In this document: positions 1 through 6,847 of the stretch, piece after piece | Position numbering within the stretch: position 1 is the first letter of the stretch | Layout of the letters: the number at the start of each line of letters is the position of its first letter | NCBI GenBank assembly: GCA_030830595.1 | Contig: JAURMS010000131.1 | Span: 1 to 10,423, forward strand | Source of the DNA: Gammaproteobacteria bacterium | GTDB taxonomy: Bacteria; Pseudomonadota; Gammaproteobacteria; Steroidobacterales; Steroidobacteraceae | DNA: 10,423 nucleotides | Reading direction: 5' to 3' | Translations under genes and position numbers: made by a program | The notes under the pieces: generated by a model | Told to the model about the DNA's origin: nothing | Database searches by the model: none | The model's input: the letters and a program-made list of their open reading frames with translations, nothing else

Positions 1-1138
1 ATTTCTCGCCATCTGGCCCCAGCATGCTGTTGACCTCGCCGAAGGGCGTGGCCCGCAGCACCCGCGGCATGGAGGACGGCACTTCCCGGCCCCGGCCGTC
101 CAGCAGTCCTCGCAACTCGTCGAGGCCTCGATCGGCGGCCTGTGTATCGGGCTCATCCAGGCACAGATGCAGCGAGGCGGCGACCTCATCCAGGTAGCCT
201 CTGCCAGAGAGCGCCACCTTGGCGGCCGCCTTGACGCCTCGCAATCCGCCCCCCGCAGCCCCCGCGACTTTACCGAGGGCCTGCGCCCCCTCGGCCAGCC
301 TGGCGCGCTTGAGCCTGACGCGCTGCATGCCGGCATCGAAGCCAAAGGACTCAGTCACCAGGCCCCGGCGACCGACCTCGCACATGAACTCGAGCATAGG
401 CTCCACTGCATCGAAGCCGGCGGAGAGGTAGGCGGTGGCGGGCAGGCGGGGGATCAGTCGCAGGCTGGCTGTGACCTTCACCCCCAGCGCCCCGCAGTCA
501 CCCGTGAAAGCCGCGCTGAAATCGGGGCCGAACTGGCGAAAAAATGGCGTACCTGACCTTTTGGCATGGGCACCGAGGCGCGCCAGCGAGCCGTCCGCCA
601 GGACCACGTGGAGCCCGAGCAGGCTGTCGGCGACCGGTCCGTGACGCGCTGCACCCATGAACATCGCGCCCTGGGACAGCCCCCCTCCGACCGTCGCCCT
701 GATCCCCGACAGGGTTCCCCAGGACGGTACGCGCAGCCCGTGGGGTTCGAGATAGGCGTCCAGCGCCTTCCAGGTGACGCCACATTCCACCGTGACGAAC
801 CCGTCGGTGGTTGACACCTCCAGGACCCTGTCCAGCGCCGACAGGTCCAGGCAAATAGCGGCCCGCCCCGACCCAAGGTAGCCACGGGTATAGGACATCC
901 CGCCCCCACGCGGCAGCAATGCAACCCCGTGCGCTGCGCAGGCCCGAACCACTGCCTGGACAGCCTGGATGTCCGGGGGACGGGCGACAGCCAGCGGAGC
1001 GGGCCCTACGTCGTGGACGTCCTGGCCGAAAAACCGCCGCTCCTCATCGTCCGTCAGGACGTTGTCCGGACCCAAAACATCCCTGAGGGAACCGATAAAC
1101 TCGTCCAGTGCCAAGCTTGAGGACACAGCCCTGTTCAT
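1..1138 (-). CDS. FAD-binding (PCMH/GlcD-type) oxidoreductase, C-terminus outside window
   Basis: This is a flavin-dependent dehydrogenase of the PCMH/VAO superfamily, related to GlcD, D-lactate and D-2-hydroxyglutarate dehydrogenases. Only the first 379 codons are present and the gene runs off the left edge. Visible features are a short N-terminal helix, then the FAD-binding PCMH domain at about residues 45-231. The pyrophosphate-binding loop is LLPRGGGMSYTRGY (74-87), the second FAD segment is SGIRATVGGGLSQG (144-157), and the closing segment is FTGDCGALGVKVTASLRLIP (211-230). After this begins the C-terminal substrate/cap domain, which is cut at a segment reading MLGPDGEK. The ATG at 1138 is chosen because family members start about 40 residues before the domain; no Shine-Dalgarno sequence precedes it. 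It is divergent to the nitrilase-etfBA operon, so ETF is a likely electron acceptor (inference). The substrate is unknown, and whether an Fe-S domain follows cannot be seen. Confidence 0.88.
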   Translation of the reverse strand, partial: MNRAVSSSLALDEFIGSLRDVLGPDNVLTDDEERRFFGQDVHDVGPAPLAVARPPDIQAVQAVVRACAAHGVALLPRGGGMSYTRGYLGSGRAAICLDLSALDRVLEVSTTDGFVTVECGVTWKALDAYLEPHGLRVPSWGTLSGIRATVGGGLSQGAMFMGAARHGPVADSLLGLHVVLADGSLARLGAHAKRSGTPFFRQFGPDFSAAFTGDCGALGVKVTASLRLIPRLPATAYLSAGFDAVEPMLEFMCEVGRRGLVTESFGFDAGMQRVRLKRARLAEGAQALGKVAGAAGGGLRGVKAAAKVALSGRGYLDEVAASLHLCLDEPDTQAADRGLDELRGLLDGRGREVPSSMPRVLRATPFGEVNSMLGPDGEK

Positions 1139-1144
1139 GGGGGC

Positions 1145-1173
1145 ATTATTTGGCGGGAGGCTACCGACGACAA
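1145..1173 (-). promoter_or_regulatory. candidate sigma70-type promoter for the FAD oxidoreductase, possibly leaderless
   Basis: Read on the minus strand, TTGTCG (1173-1168, 4/6 to the -35 consensus) is separated by exactly 17 nt from AATAAT (1150-1145, 5/6 to the -10 consensus). Transcription would begin about 7 nt downstream, at or next to the ATG at 1138. There is no Shine-Dalgarno sequence in that interval, so the mRNA could be leaderless. The -35 lies inside a small perfect inverted repeat (CGACA-4 nt-TGTCG, 1168-1181). This is assigned by consensus only. Confidence 0.4.
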
Positions 1174-1188
1174 CCCTGTCGCTCCGGT

Positions 1189-1217
1189 TTGACACCCCTC
1201 GACCGTTCAAGTAGTTT
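1189..1217 (+). promoter_or_regulatory. candidate sigma70-type promoter for the nitrilase-etfBA operon
   Basis: A perfect -35 hexamer TTGACA (1189-1194) is followed after 17 nt by a weak -10 hexamer TAGTTT (1212-1217, 3/6). The expected start of transcription is near 1224, leaving a leader of about 50 nt before the ATG at 1275. A T5-N8-A5 dyad (1215-1232) spans the -10 and predicted start and could be an operator, though it is short and AT-only in its arms. The weak -10 would fit a promoter that needs an activator (inference). Confidence 0.4.
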
Positions 1218-1274
1218 TTCGCAGCGCAAAAATCACCTTGTGCGGATACCCCTGACAGTCAAAGCGAGGCCTGT

Positions 1275-2321
1275 ATGGTCGTTGAAATGAGTGCCTACCG
1301 GGCGCTGGCATTGCAGTTGACCTGCCATGCCGTCAACGATTGCCCGGACCGGGCGGCGGCCAGGGCCAGAATGCTCGACAATTCCGCCCGGATTGACCGG
1401 GCCATCGGCGGTTCCAAGGCCTTCCTGGGCCAGGACCTGAAGTTGGTGGTCCTGCCGGAGTATCTGCTCACCAGCTATCCGCTCGGCGAACCCATCGACG
1501 CCTGGCGGGACAAGGCGGCCATGGAGGTCGACGGACCCGAGTACGAGGCGCTGGGTCGAATCGCGCAGCGCCACGGGGTGTTCCTGGCCGTGAACGGCTA
1601 CGAGGCCGACCGCCACTTCCCGGGCTTGTATTTCCAGGCCAGTGTCTGCCTCTCGCCTTCGGGCGACGTGGTCCTGCGCTACCGTCGGCTGATCTCGATG
1701 TTCGCGCCCACGCCGCACGACGTTTGGGATCGCTACCTCGAGATCTACGGGCTGGAGGGGGTCTTCCCGGTTGCCGACACCGCCATCGGACGACTTGCCG
1801 CGATTGCCTCGGAAGAAATCCTCTACCCCGAGGTTGCCCGCGCCCTGGCCTTGCGCGGAGCAGAGGTCTTCCTGCACAGCTCCAGCGAGGTCGGCTCGCC
1901 CCTTTTCACTCCGAAGGACATCGCCAAGCGGGCTCGGGCCGCCGAGAACCTGGCCTATGTCGTGTCTGCCAACACCGCGGGCATCGCCGGGGTCGATATT
2001 CCCTTCAGTTCAGCGGATGGTCGTTCCAAGGTGGTGGACTATCTTGGGGAGGTGAAGGCCGAGGCCATGAACGGTGAATCGGCCAACGCCTGCGCCGAGA
2101 TCGACCTGGCTGCGCTGCGCCGATACCGACAGCGCCCTGGCATGGGTAACCTGCTGGCGAGGCAGCGGCTCGAATTGTTTCGTGAGACCTACTCGGGCTC
2201 GGTGCATCCCGCGAACACGATGCTTGATGCGCAGGGTGCCGCGCGGGTACCCGAGCGCTCCCATTTCCTGTCCGTCCAGAAGGCAGTCATCGAAAGACTG
2301 ACCCGGGATGGCGTTATCTAG
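1275..2321 (+). CDS. nitrilase-superfamily (carbon-nitrogen hydrolase) protein with atypical active site
   Basis: The 348-residue protein has the nitrilase/CN-hydrolase fold, whose members hydrolyse nitriles, amides or N-carbamoyl compounds with a Glu-Lys-Cys triad. The Glu is present in VVLPEYLLTSYP (E62). The Lys region, normally YRK, reads RYRRLIS, so residue 138 is Arg. The Cys region, normally C-x5-PE, reads ASEEILYPEVAR, so the nucleophile position (179) is Ser. Flanking conserved parts are intact: RGAEVFLHSSSE (194-205), the ENLAYVVSANTAG helix-strand, and a long C-terminal tail with RPGMGNLLARQR. It is therefore full length and not decayed. The start at 1275 has a GAGG 5 nt upstream; an in-frame ATG at 1287 is the alternative. 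It is the first gene of an operon with etfB, 12 nt upstream. It may be a non-hydrolytic or altered-chemistry family member; its substrate is unknown. Confidence 0.85.
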   Translation: MVVEMSAYRALALQLTCHAVNDCPDRAAARARMLDNSARIDRAIGGSKAFLGQDLKLVVLPEYLLTSYPLGEPIDAWRDKAAMEVDGPEYEALGRIAQRHGVFLAVNGYEADRHFPGLYFQASVCLSPSGDVVLRYRRLISMFAPTPHDVWDRYLEIYGLEGVFPVADTAIGRLAAIASEEILYPEVARALALRGAEVFLHSSSEVGSPLFTPKDIAKRARAAENLAYVVSANTAGIAGVDIPFSSADGRSKVVDYLGEVKAEAMNGESANACAEIDLAALRRYRQRPGMGNLLARQRLELFRETYSGSVHPANTMLDAQGAARVPERSHFLSVQKAVIERLTRDGVI

Positions 2322-2333
2322 AGGTTGAATGAC

Positions 2334-3083
2334 ATGCAAAAGATCATGGTCTGCATCAAGCGGGTGATCGACTACAACGTTCGCGTTCGGGTCAAGCCGG
2401 ACGGTACGGGGGTCGTCACCGAGGGCGTCAAGATGAGCATCAACCCCTTCGACGAGATCGCCCTCGAGGAAGCGCTCCGCTTGCGTGAACAGGGTGCTGC
2501 CGCGGAGGTCATCGCAGTCAGCCTCGGCCCCGACGACACCCAGCAGCAACTGCGCACCGCGCTGGCCATGGGTGCCGATCGCGCCATCCTGGTCCGTCAC
2601 GATGCGCCGGCCGACCCTGCCACGGCCGCTGCAGCCTTCATGGCCCTGGTCCGCAAGGAGGGAGCCGAGCTGGTGCTGTTGGGCAAACAGGCGATTGACG
2701 ACGATGCCTGCCAGACAGGGCAGAGGCTCGCTGCCCTCTGGGATCGGCCACAGGCCAGCGCTGCATCCAGGGTGGAGGTCGTGGGCGAGAGCCTCAGGGT
2801 CACCCGCGAGGTGGATGCCGGGCTGGAGGTCAATGAAATCGACCTGCCCGGGGTGGTGACCGTCGACCTGCGGCTCAACGAACCCCGCTATGTAAAGCTG
2901 CCGGACATCATGAAGGCGAAGAAAAAGCCGCTGGACGTGACCGACCTGGCTGCGCTGGGCGTGGCGCTGGACGAACCGGTGACGGTCCTCAAATGGGATC
3001 CCCCGCCGCAAAGAACCAAGGGGATCATGGTCAAGGACGCGGCAGAGTTGGTCTCTGCCCTCAAGCAGAAGGGGTTGGTCTGA
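2334..3083 (+). CDS. etfB: electron transfer flavoprotein subunit beta
   Basis: This is the beta subunit of the cytoplasmic ETF heterodimer, which accepts electrons from flavin dehydrogenases and delivers them to the quinone pool via ETF:quinone oxidoreductase. The length of 249 residues is typical. Diagnostic segments are the N-terminal VCIKRVIDYNVRVRVKPDG, MSINPFDEIALEEALRLRE (34-52), the nucleotide-binding stretch LLGKQAIDDDACQTGQ (115-130), and the recognition-loop signature LRLNEPRYVKLPDIMKAKKK (179-198), which docks on partner dehydrogenases. The ATG at 2334 is chosen over an in-frame TTG at 2325 because it is preceded by GAGG at 9 nt and gives the family-typical N-terminus. Its stop overlaps the etfA start (TGATG), indicating translational coupling. 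No ETF:quinone oxidoreductase gene is in the window. Confidence 0.96.
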   Translation: MQKIMVCIKRVIDYNVRVRVKPDGTGVVTEGVKMSINPFDEIALEEALRLREQGAAAEVIAVSLGPDDTQQQLRTALAMGADRAILVRHDAPADPATAAAAFMALVRKEGAELVLLGKQAIDDDACQTGQRLAALWDRPQASAASRVEVVGESLRVTREVDAGLEVNEIDLPGVVTVDLRLNEPRYVKLPDIMKAKKKPLDVTDLAALGVALDEPVTVLKWDPPPQRTKGIMVKDAAELVSALKQKGLV

Positions 3084-4027
3084 TGTCCAGGATATTGGTC
3101 ATTGCTGAACACTCGGCTGGCAAGCTCAATCCCTCGACTGCCAAGGTGGTCGCCTGTGCGCGTGCCATTGGTGGGGAGATCGAGGTCGTGGTGCTCGCCG
3201 CGGACGGCGCCTCCGTGGCTGCCCAGTGCGCGGCGCTGGAGGGCGTCACGCGGGTCCTGCAGGTGGATCATCCGGCCAACGAGCACCCCCTGGCTGCCGT
3301 GCTGGCCCCCCAGATTGCCGGGCTGGCCGAAGGCGTCAGCCACCTGCTCGGGCCGTCCACCACCTTTGGTCGTGACCTGATGCCGCGCGTGGCTGCGCTG
3401 ATCGGGGCACCGCAACTGTCGGAGGTGATGGCCGTGGAGTCGCCCCGTCGCTTCCGTCGTCCCGTGTACGCCGGTAATGCGGTGGTCACGGTGGAGGTCG
3501 CCGAGGGTCGACAGGTCGTCTGCACCGTTCGCACGGCCTCTTTCGAGGCGGTGGGCAGTGCCGCGGCGCATGCGGCGGTTGAACAGCGCTCGGTGGAGTT
3601 CTCGCCGCCTGCCCACACCCGCTTCGTTTCGGTGTCTGCCCCGGCCAGTGACCGTCCAGATCTGCAGACCGCTGCACGGGTGGTCTCTGGTGGACGCGCC
3701 CTCGGCAGCGCCGAGAAATTCCAGCTGATTTATTCCCTGGCCGACAAACTGGGTGCGGCAGTCGGTGCTTCCCGGGCGGCGGTGGACGCTGGGTATGCGC
3801 CGAACGAGTTACAGGTTGGACAGACTGGCAAGATCATCTCGCCGGCCCTGTACGTGGCGGTTGGCATTTCCGGCGCCATCCAGCATGTGACGGGCATGAA
3901 GGATTCGGGCGTCATCGTGGCCATCAACAAGGATGCCGAGGCACCGATTTTCGAGATTGCCGATTACGGGCTGGTCGGGGACCTGTTCAGCCTGTTGCCA
4001 GAGATCGAAAACCTGCTGGCCGGTTGA
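3083..4027 (+). CDS. etfA: electron transfer flavoprotein subunit alpha, FAD-binding
   Basis: This is the alpha subunit of ETF, carrying the redox-active FAD, and it forms a heterodimer with the EtfB encoded just upstream. At 314 residues it is of normal length. The N-terminal domain (about 1-185) begins SRILVIAEHSAGKLNPST. The C-terminal FAD domain (about 195-310) has all the expected loops: SGGRALGSAEKF (202-213), GASRAAVDAG (228-237), QVGQTGKII (244-252), GISGAIQH (261-268) and INKDAEAPIFEIADYG (281-296). The start overlaps the etfB stop by one base, and an AAGGGG motif lies 8 nt upstream. It is the last gene of the plus-strand operon and ends 10 nt before a perfect hairpin. Nothing suggests an electron-bifurcating variant, but sequence alone cannot exclude one. 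Confidence 0.96.
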   Translation: MSRILVIAEHSAGKLNPSTAKVVACARAIGGEIEVVVLAADGASVAAQCAALEGVTRVLQVDHPANEHPLAAVLAPQIAGLAEGVSHLLGPSTTFGRDLMPRVAALIGAPQLSEVMAVESPRRFRRPVYAGNAVVTVEVAEGRQVVCTVRTASFEAVGSAAAHAAVEQRSVEFSPPAHTRFVSVSAPASDRPDLQTAARVVSGGRALGSAEKFQLIYSLADKLGAAVGASRAAVDAGYAPNELQVGQTGKIISPALYVAVGISGAIQHVTGMKDSGVIVAINKDAEAPIFEIADYGLVGDLFSLLPEIENLLAG

Positions 4028-4036
4028 GTCGGGAAC

Positions 4037-4059
4037 GGGCCCGGCCTCGTGCCGGGCCC
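4037..4059. terminator. perfect 9-bp GC hairpin between convergent operons
   Basis: GGGCCCGGC (4037-4045), a 5-nt loop, then GCCGGGCCC (4051-4059) form a perfect stem. It sits in the 40-bp gap between the etfA stop and the peroxiredoxin stop, so it could act on both converging transcripts. No U-run follows in either direction, so it is not a canonical intrinsic terminator. It may block 3' exonucleases or work together with Rho. Confidence 0.55.
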
Positions 4060-4067
4060 TGCCGGTA

Positions 4068-4550
4068 TCAGAGCAGCGAGAGCACGTGCTCGGCGCTGGA
4101 CACCTTGAACTCCCCACCCTGCTCCACACACAGGTGGGTCACTGTGCCGTTTTCGGTGACCATGGCGAAGCGCTGTGAGCGCTTGCCCATGCCGAACCCA
4201 CTGGCATCCAGCTCCAGCCCCAGTGCGGCCGTGAACTCGCCGTTGCCGTCGGCTGCCATGACCAGATGGCCGTTGACCTGACCCGCCTTGCCCCAGGCGT
4301 CCATCACGAACACATCATTGACCGACATGCAGACGATGCGGTCGACCCCCTTGGCCTTGAGGTCGGCAGCGTGCTCCACGAAACCGGGCAGGTGCCGGGC
4401 GCTGCAGGTCGGGGTGAAGGCACCGGGGACTGCGAACATGACCACCTTGCCCTTGCCGAACAACTCCTCCGTGGTGGCGTTGGCCGGACCGGCCTCGGAC
4501 ATCACCTTGAGCGTTGCCGTGGGAACCTTGTCGCCTACCTTGATCGTCAT
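4068..4550 (-). CDS. peroxiredoxin, Prx5 (type II) subfamily
   Basis: This 160-residue thiol peroxidase reduces H2O2 and organic hydroperoxides, normally in the cytoplasm with glutaredoxin or thioredoxin as reductant. The peroxidatic Cys is C49 in PGAFTPTCS (42-50), the Prx5 signature. It is followed by ARHLPGFVEHA, the VCMSVNDVFVMDAWGK segment (73-88) and GKRSQRFAMV (122-131), with the conserved active-site Arg (R127). Additional Cys residues are C74 and C141; whether either resolves the sulfenate is uncertain. The start is supported by CAGGAG 7 nt upstream. It lies downstream of the amidohydrolase across a 58-bp gap, in the same direction, and may have its own promoter. It could protect against peroxide made by the flavin or diiron enzymes encoded here (inference), or be an unrelated housekeeping neighbour. 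Confidence 0.93.
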   Translation of the reverse strand: MTIKVGDKVPTATLKVMSEAGPANATTEELFGKGKVVMFAVPGAFTPTCSARHLPGFVEHAADLKAKGVDRIVCMSVNDVFVMDAWGKAGQVNGHLVMAADGNGEFTAALGLELDASGFGMGKRSQRFAMVTENGTVTHLCVEQGGEFKVSSAEHVLSLL

Positions 4551-4581
4551 GCCTGTGCTCCTGACTGGAAAGACTTTCGCG

Positions 4582-4587
4582 ATTCTA
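4582..4587 (-). promoter_or_regulatory. candidate -10 element for the peroxiredoxin gene
   Basis: On the minus strand the 58-bp gap before the peroxiredoxin contains TAGAAT (5/6 to the -10 consensus), which would start transcription about 25 nt upstream of the ATG at 4550. No convincing -35 hexamer lies 16-18 nt further upstream. A small CCCC-GTT-GGGG dyad occupies that place instead. The call is weak; readthrough from the upstream operon is the alternative. Confidence 0.25.
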
Positions 4588-4608
4588 CCCCAACGGGGCC
4601 CTTCAGGA

Positions 4609-6087
4609 TCAGCACGGTCGGTGCAGGTATCGTCCGCTGGGCGCCCCTATGACCTTGCCGTCGCCGAAGATCTGCCGGCCGCGCAGCCAGGTGGAGACCA
4701 CCTTGCCGGTCAGGGTCATGCCCTCAAAAGGTGTGTAACCCTGTTGAGACTCCGACTCCTCGGCCCGCACCGTGAACACGGCGCCTGGGTCGAACAGGAC
4801 TACGTCCGCGTCGAAGCCCGGCGCCAGGTCGCCCTTGCTCTTGAGTCCATATCGCCGCGCGGCGTTCCAGGACACCAGTTCGGCCATCCGGTTGACCGAC
4901 AGGCCGCGCTTGCTGCCCTCGGAGAACAACCCGGAGAGCAGGTACTCGGTACCCCCAAAGCCGCTCTTGCCGAGAAAAATCTCGGCGGGTTGATGGGCGT
5001 CCACCTTCATCTCGTGCTTGCAGCAGGCATGGTCGCTGCACACCCAGTCGAGTTTCCCCGCCAGCAGCGCGGTCCACAGGTACTCGACATCCTCTCTTGA
5101 GCGGATGGGTGGGTTGACCTTGGCCAGCCCACCTGCAGCCGAGTCGTAGTCGAGCAACAGGTGCCCGATGGTCACCTCCCGCCGAAAATCCACTTGCGGG
5201 AAGGCCTCGGCCATCTTCAGGGCTGCCTCGACGGCCTTGCGCGAGCTGAGGTGGAGCAGGTTGATGTTGAGGCAGTCGGTCTCGTGGGCCAGGTAGGAGG
5301 CAATGCAAATGGCCAGTCCCTCGCTGTGCGGGGGACGCGCAGCGCTGTAGGCCTTCAGTCCGGTGAGCGTGCCCTCCTCCTGCACCAGTCGTGTATACGC
5401 GGCCATGATCTCGGCCGTCTCGCAGTGCAACGAGAGTGAAATGTGCTCGCGCTTCTCCGGGAAACGGGCCATGGCGTCCTGGACCCCGCGCATCACGAAC
5501 TCGAAATGGGCGATGTCGTATTTCTCGTCCTCGCCAATCATCAGGAACTCGTGCTGGCTGCTCGAGGCGCCATGGAGGCCGTAACCGCCGTAAAACATGA
5601 AAATCTTGAAGGAGGTGACGCCATGCTCCTCCACCAGCATCGGGATTTCGCCGATGTGCGTTCGATCAAGGGGAGCGAGATGATAGGCGTAGTCCACGTG
5701 GAAACGGCCCTCGGAAATCTGCCGCACCTCGGGGAAGAAGTCGCGGTAGGGCCCGCCCTTGTTGAGGTAATACCGCCCGGTCCGGAAGTAGTTGAGGCTT
5801 GAAGTCACGCCGCCCTGCGCCGCTGCCCGGCTCTCGCTGATCGCGTCCTCGGCCAGTGGCGAGTAGATGCCGCAGTGCATGTGGGGGTCGACGAGGCCGG
5901 GAAAGGCAAGCAGTCCTCCCCCGTCGACGACCTCTGCGGCACGGGACGGATCTATGGAGGCGCTGACCTCGGCGATCTTGCCCTGCCTGATGGCGATGTC
6001 TGCGGGCAGATGCCCCTCCTGACGCGGCCGCACCACCTGCACATTCCTGATCAAGAGGTCGAATTCAGTCTCATTCGCTTCAGTCAT
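4609..6087 (-). CDS. hydantoinase/dihydropyrimidinase-type cyclic amidohydrolase
   Basis: This 492-residue, probably cytoplasmic, binuclear metallohydrolase opens cyclic amides or ureides such as dihydropyrimidines, hydantoins, allantoin or related imides. All expected metal ligands are visible. HxH is in GLVDPHMHCG (H69, H71), the carboxylated Lys in SFKIFMFYGG (K161), His in SLHCET (H221), His in LLHLSS (H279) and Asp in VCSDHACC (D352). The small beta-sandwich is formed by the N- and C-terminal ends, with NAARRYGLKSKGDLAPGFDA and YTPFEGMTLTGKVVSTWLRG near the C-terminus. The start has a GGGAG 6 nt upstream and overlaps the preceding gene by 8 nt. The PydAB reductase and the ureidopropionase of pyrimidine breakdown are absent here, so the substrate need not be a pyrimidine. 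Dihydroorotase is unlikely given the length and context. Confidence 0.9.
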   Translation of the reverse strand: MTEANETEFDLLIRNVQVVRPRQEGHLPADIAIRQGKIAEVSASIDPSRAAEVVDGGGLLAFPGLVDPHMHCGIYSPLAEDAISESRAAAQGGVTSSLNYFRTGRYYLNKGGPYRDFFPEVRQISEGRFHVDYAYHLAPLDRTHIGEIPMLVEEHGVTSFKIFMFYGGYGLHGASSSQHEFLMIGEDEKYDIAHFEFVMRGVQDAMARFPEKREHISLSLHCETAEIMAAYTRLVQEEGTLTGLKAYSAARPPHSEGLAICIASYLAHETDCLNINLLHLSSRKAVEAALKMAEAFPQVDFRREVTIGHLLLDYDSAAGGLAKVNPPIRSREDVEYLWTALLAGKLDWVCSDHACCKHEMKVDAHQPAEIFLGKSGFGGTEYLLSGLFSEGSKRGLSVNRMAELVSWNAARRYGLKSKGDLAPGFDADVVLFDPGAVFTVRAEESESQQGYTPFEGMTLTGKVVSTWLRGRQIFGDGKVIGAPSGRYLHRPC

Positions 6088-6847
6088 TGTCGGCTCCCAG
6101 AACGAACAGCGCGTCGTCGTAAGTCTCGTTGAGCGTGGCAGAGGTCCAGCGAATGTCGACCTCCTTGGCGCCGGCGTAGTACAGCCTCACGCGCCCGGGC
6201 TGCAGGAAGCCCGGATCCGGCACCCAGTAAAAATCCGAGTACACCCGCTCATGCCAGCCCTTCGGTGTGTCCCAGGCGGCCTTGCGGATATAGCCACTCT
6301 CACGGTCGATCCAGAACACCGTCGCCGATCCGGTCGCATCGACCACCTTCAGCGTGAAACAAGGATGCCCCTCCGCCTCGTCATCCACCAGGCGCTCCAG
6401 CGTGAATCCGGGTGCATCCGTAAAGCGTATCGCCGAGAAACCGAAGGCGCTGGCCTCGGCGCTGCGCGCATCCTGCGGGGGCAGCGGGCCGTTGGCATCG
6501 TAGGAGCGGGTCCCGTCGAAACTGGCCCTGAAAAGCACCCGCTCCCCGACCTCCGCGTCCAGGCGGAACTTGCCGGTACCGGCGTGGGTAGCCGCCACGT
6601 CGCTGGGATACTGGCGGTGCATGACGTAGCGATCTGCGCGGATGCATTGCTCCGCGCGTCCTTGACGGCAGAGCACGGCCCAGCCCTCCATGCGGTTGCT
6701 GGTCGCATGCAGCCAGGCCTCGCCGCCAGCACGGTCGACCGCCCAGTCCACGACCTGCCGAGCGCTGGCCGATTCGGGCAATGCGCCTTGTGCCAGGACC
6801 GGCGGGCTGGCGCTTAACAGCAGCAGGGAGAGCAGTAGCCTGGTCAT
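6080..6847 (-). CDS. secreted protein of unknown function, possibly LolA/LolB-like fold
   Basis: This 255-residue protein has a clear Sec signal peptide (MTRLLLSLLLLSASPPVLA, predicted cleavage after A19), so it is exported to the periplasm. There is no lipobox Cys. The mature part reads as successive beta-strands with an acidic/aromatic pattern, including SATVFWIDRESGYIRKAAW (174-192) and VYSDFYWVPDPGFLQPGRVR (202-221). This style resembles outer-membrane lipoprotein-sorting (LolA-like) or DUF-type periplasmic domains, but I cannot assign a family firmly. C60, C68 and C163 could form a disulfide. The start overlaps the MFS stop (ATGA, 4 nt) and has a GGAG 7 nt upstream; the stop overlaps the amidohydrolase start. 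Its place inside a catabolic operon suggests a role in substrate uptake or envelope processing, but that is inference. Confidence 0.75.
   Translation of the reverse strand: MTRLLLSLLLLSASPPVLAQGALPESASARQVVDWAVDRAGGEAWLHATSNRMEGWAVLCRQGRAEQCIRADRYVMHRQYPSDVAATHAGTGKFRLDAEVGERVLFRASFDGTRSYDANGPLPPQDARSAEASAFGFSAIRFTDAPGFTLERLVDDEAEGHPCFTLKVVDATGSATVFWIDRESGYIRKAAWDTPKGWHERVYSDFYWVPDPGFLQPGRVRLYYAGAKEVDIRWTSATLNETYDDALFVLGADND

Noticed and set aside
478..924. 148-codon minus-strand frame within the FAD oxidoreductase
   Set aside because: It is in a different frame from the flavoprotein motifs, and its translation is low-complexity Arg/Trp/Gly-rich sequence typical of an out-of-frame reading.
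2010..3011. 333-codon open frame on the minus strand opposite etfB and the end of the nitrilase gene
   Set aside because: It is antisense to two genes with clear family motifs, its translation has no recognisable domain, and long antisense frames are common in GC-rich coding DNA.
4585..4608. Small CCCC-GTT-GGGG dyad as a terminator after the amidohydrolase
   Set aside because: The stem is only 4 bp and no U-run follows, so there is too little to call a terminator.
4288..5100. 270-codon plus-strand frame over the peroxiredoxin and amidohydrolase genes
   Set aside because: It is a shadow of two well-supported minus-strand genes and shows no domain signature.
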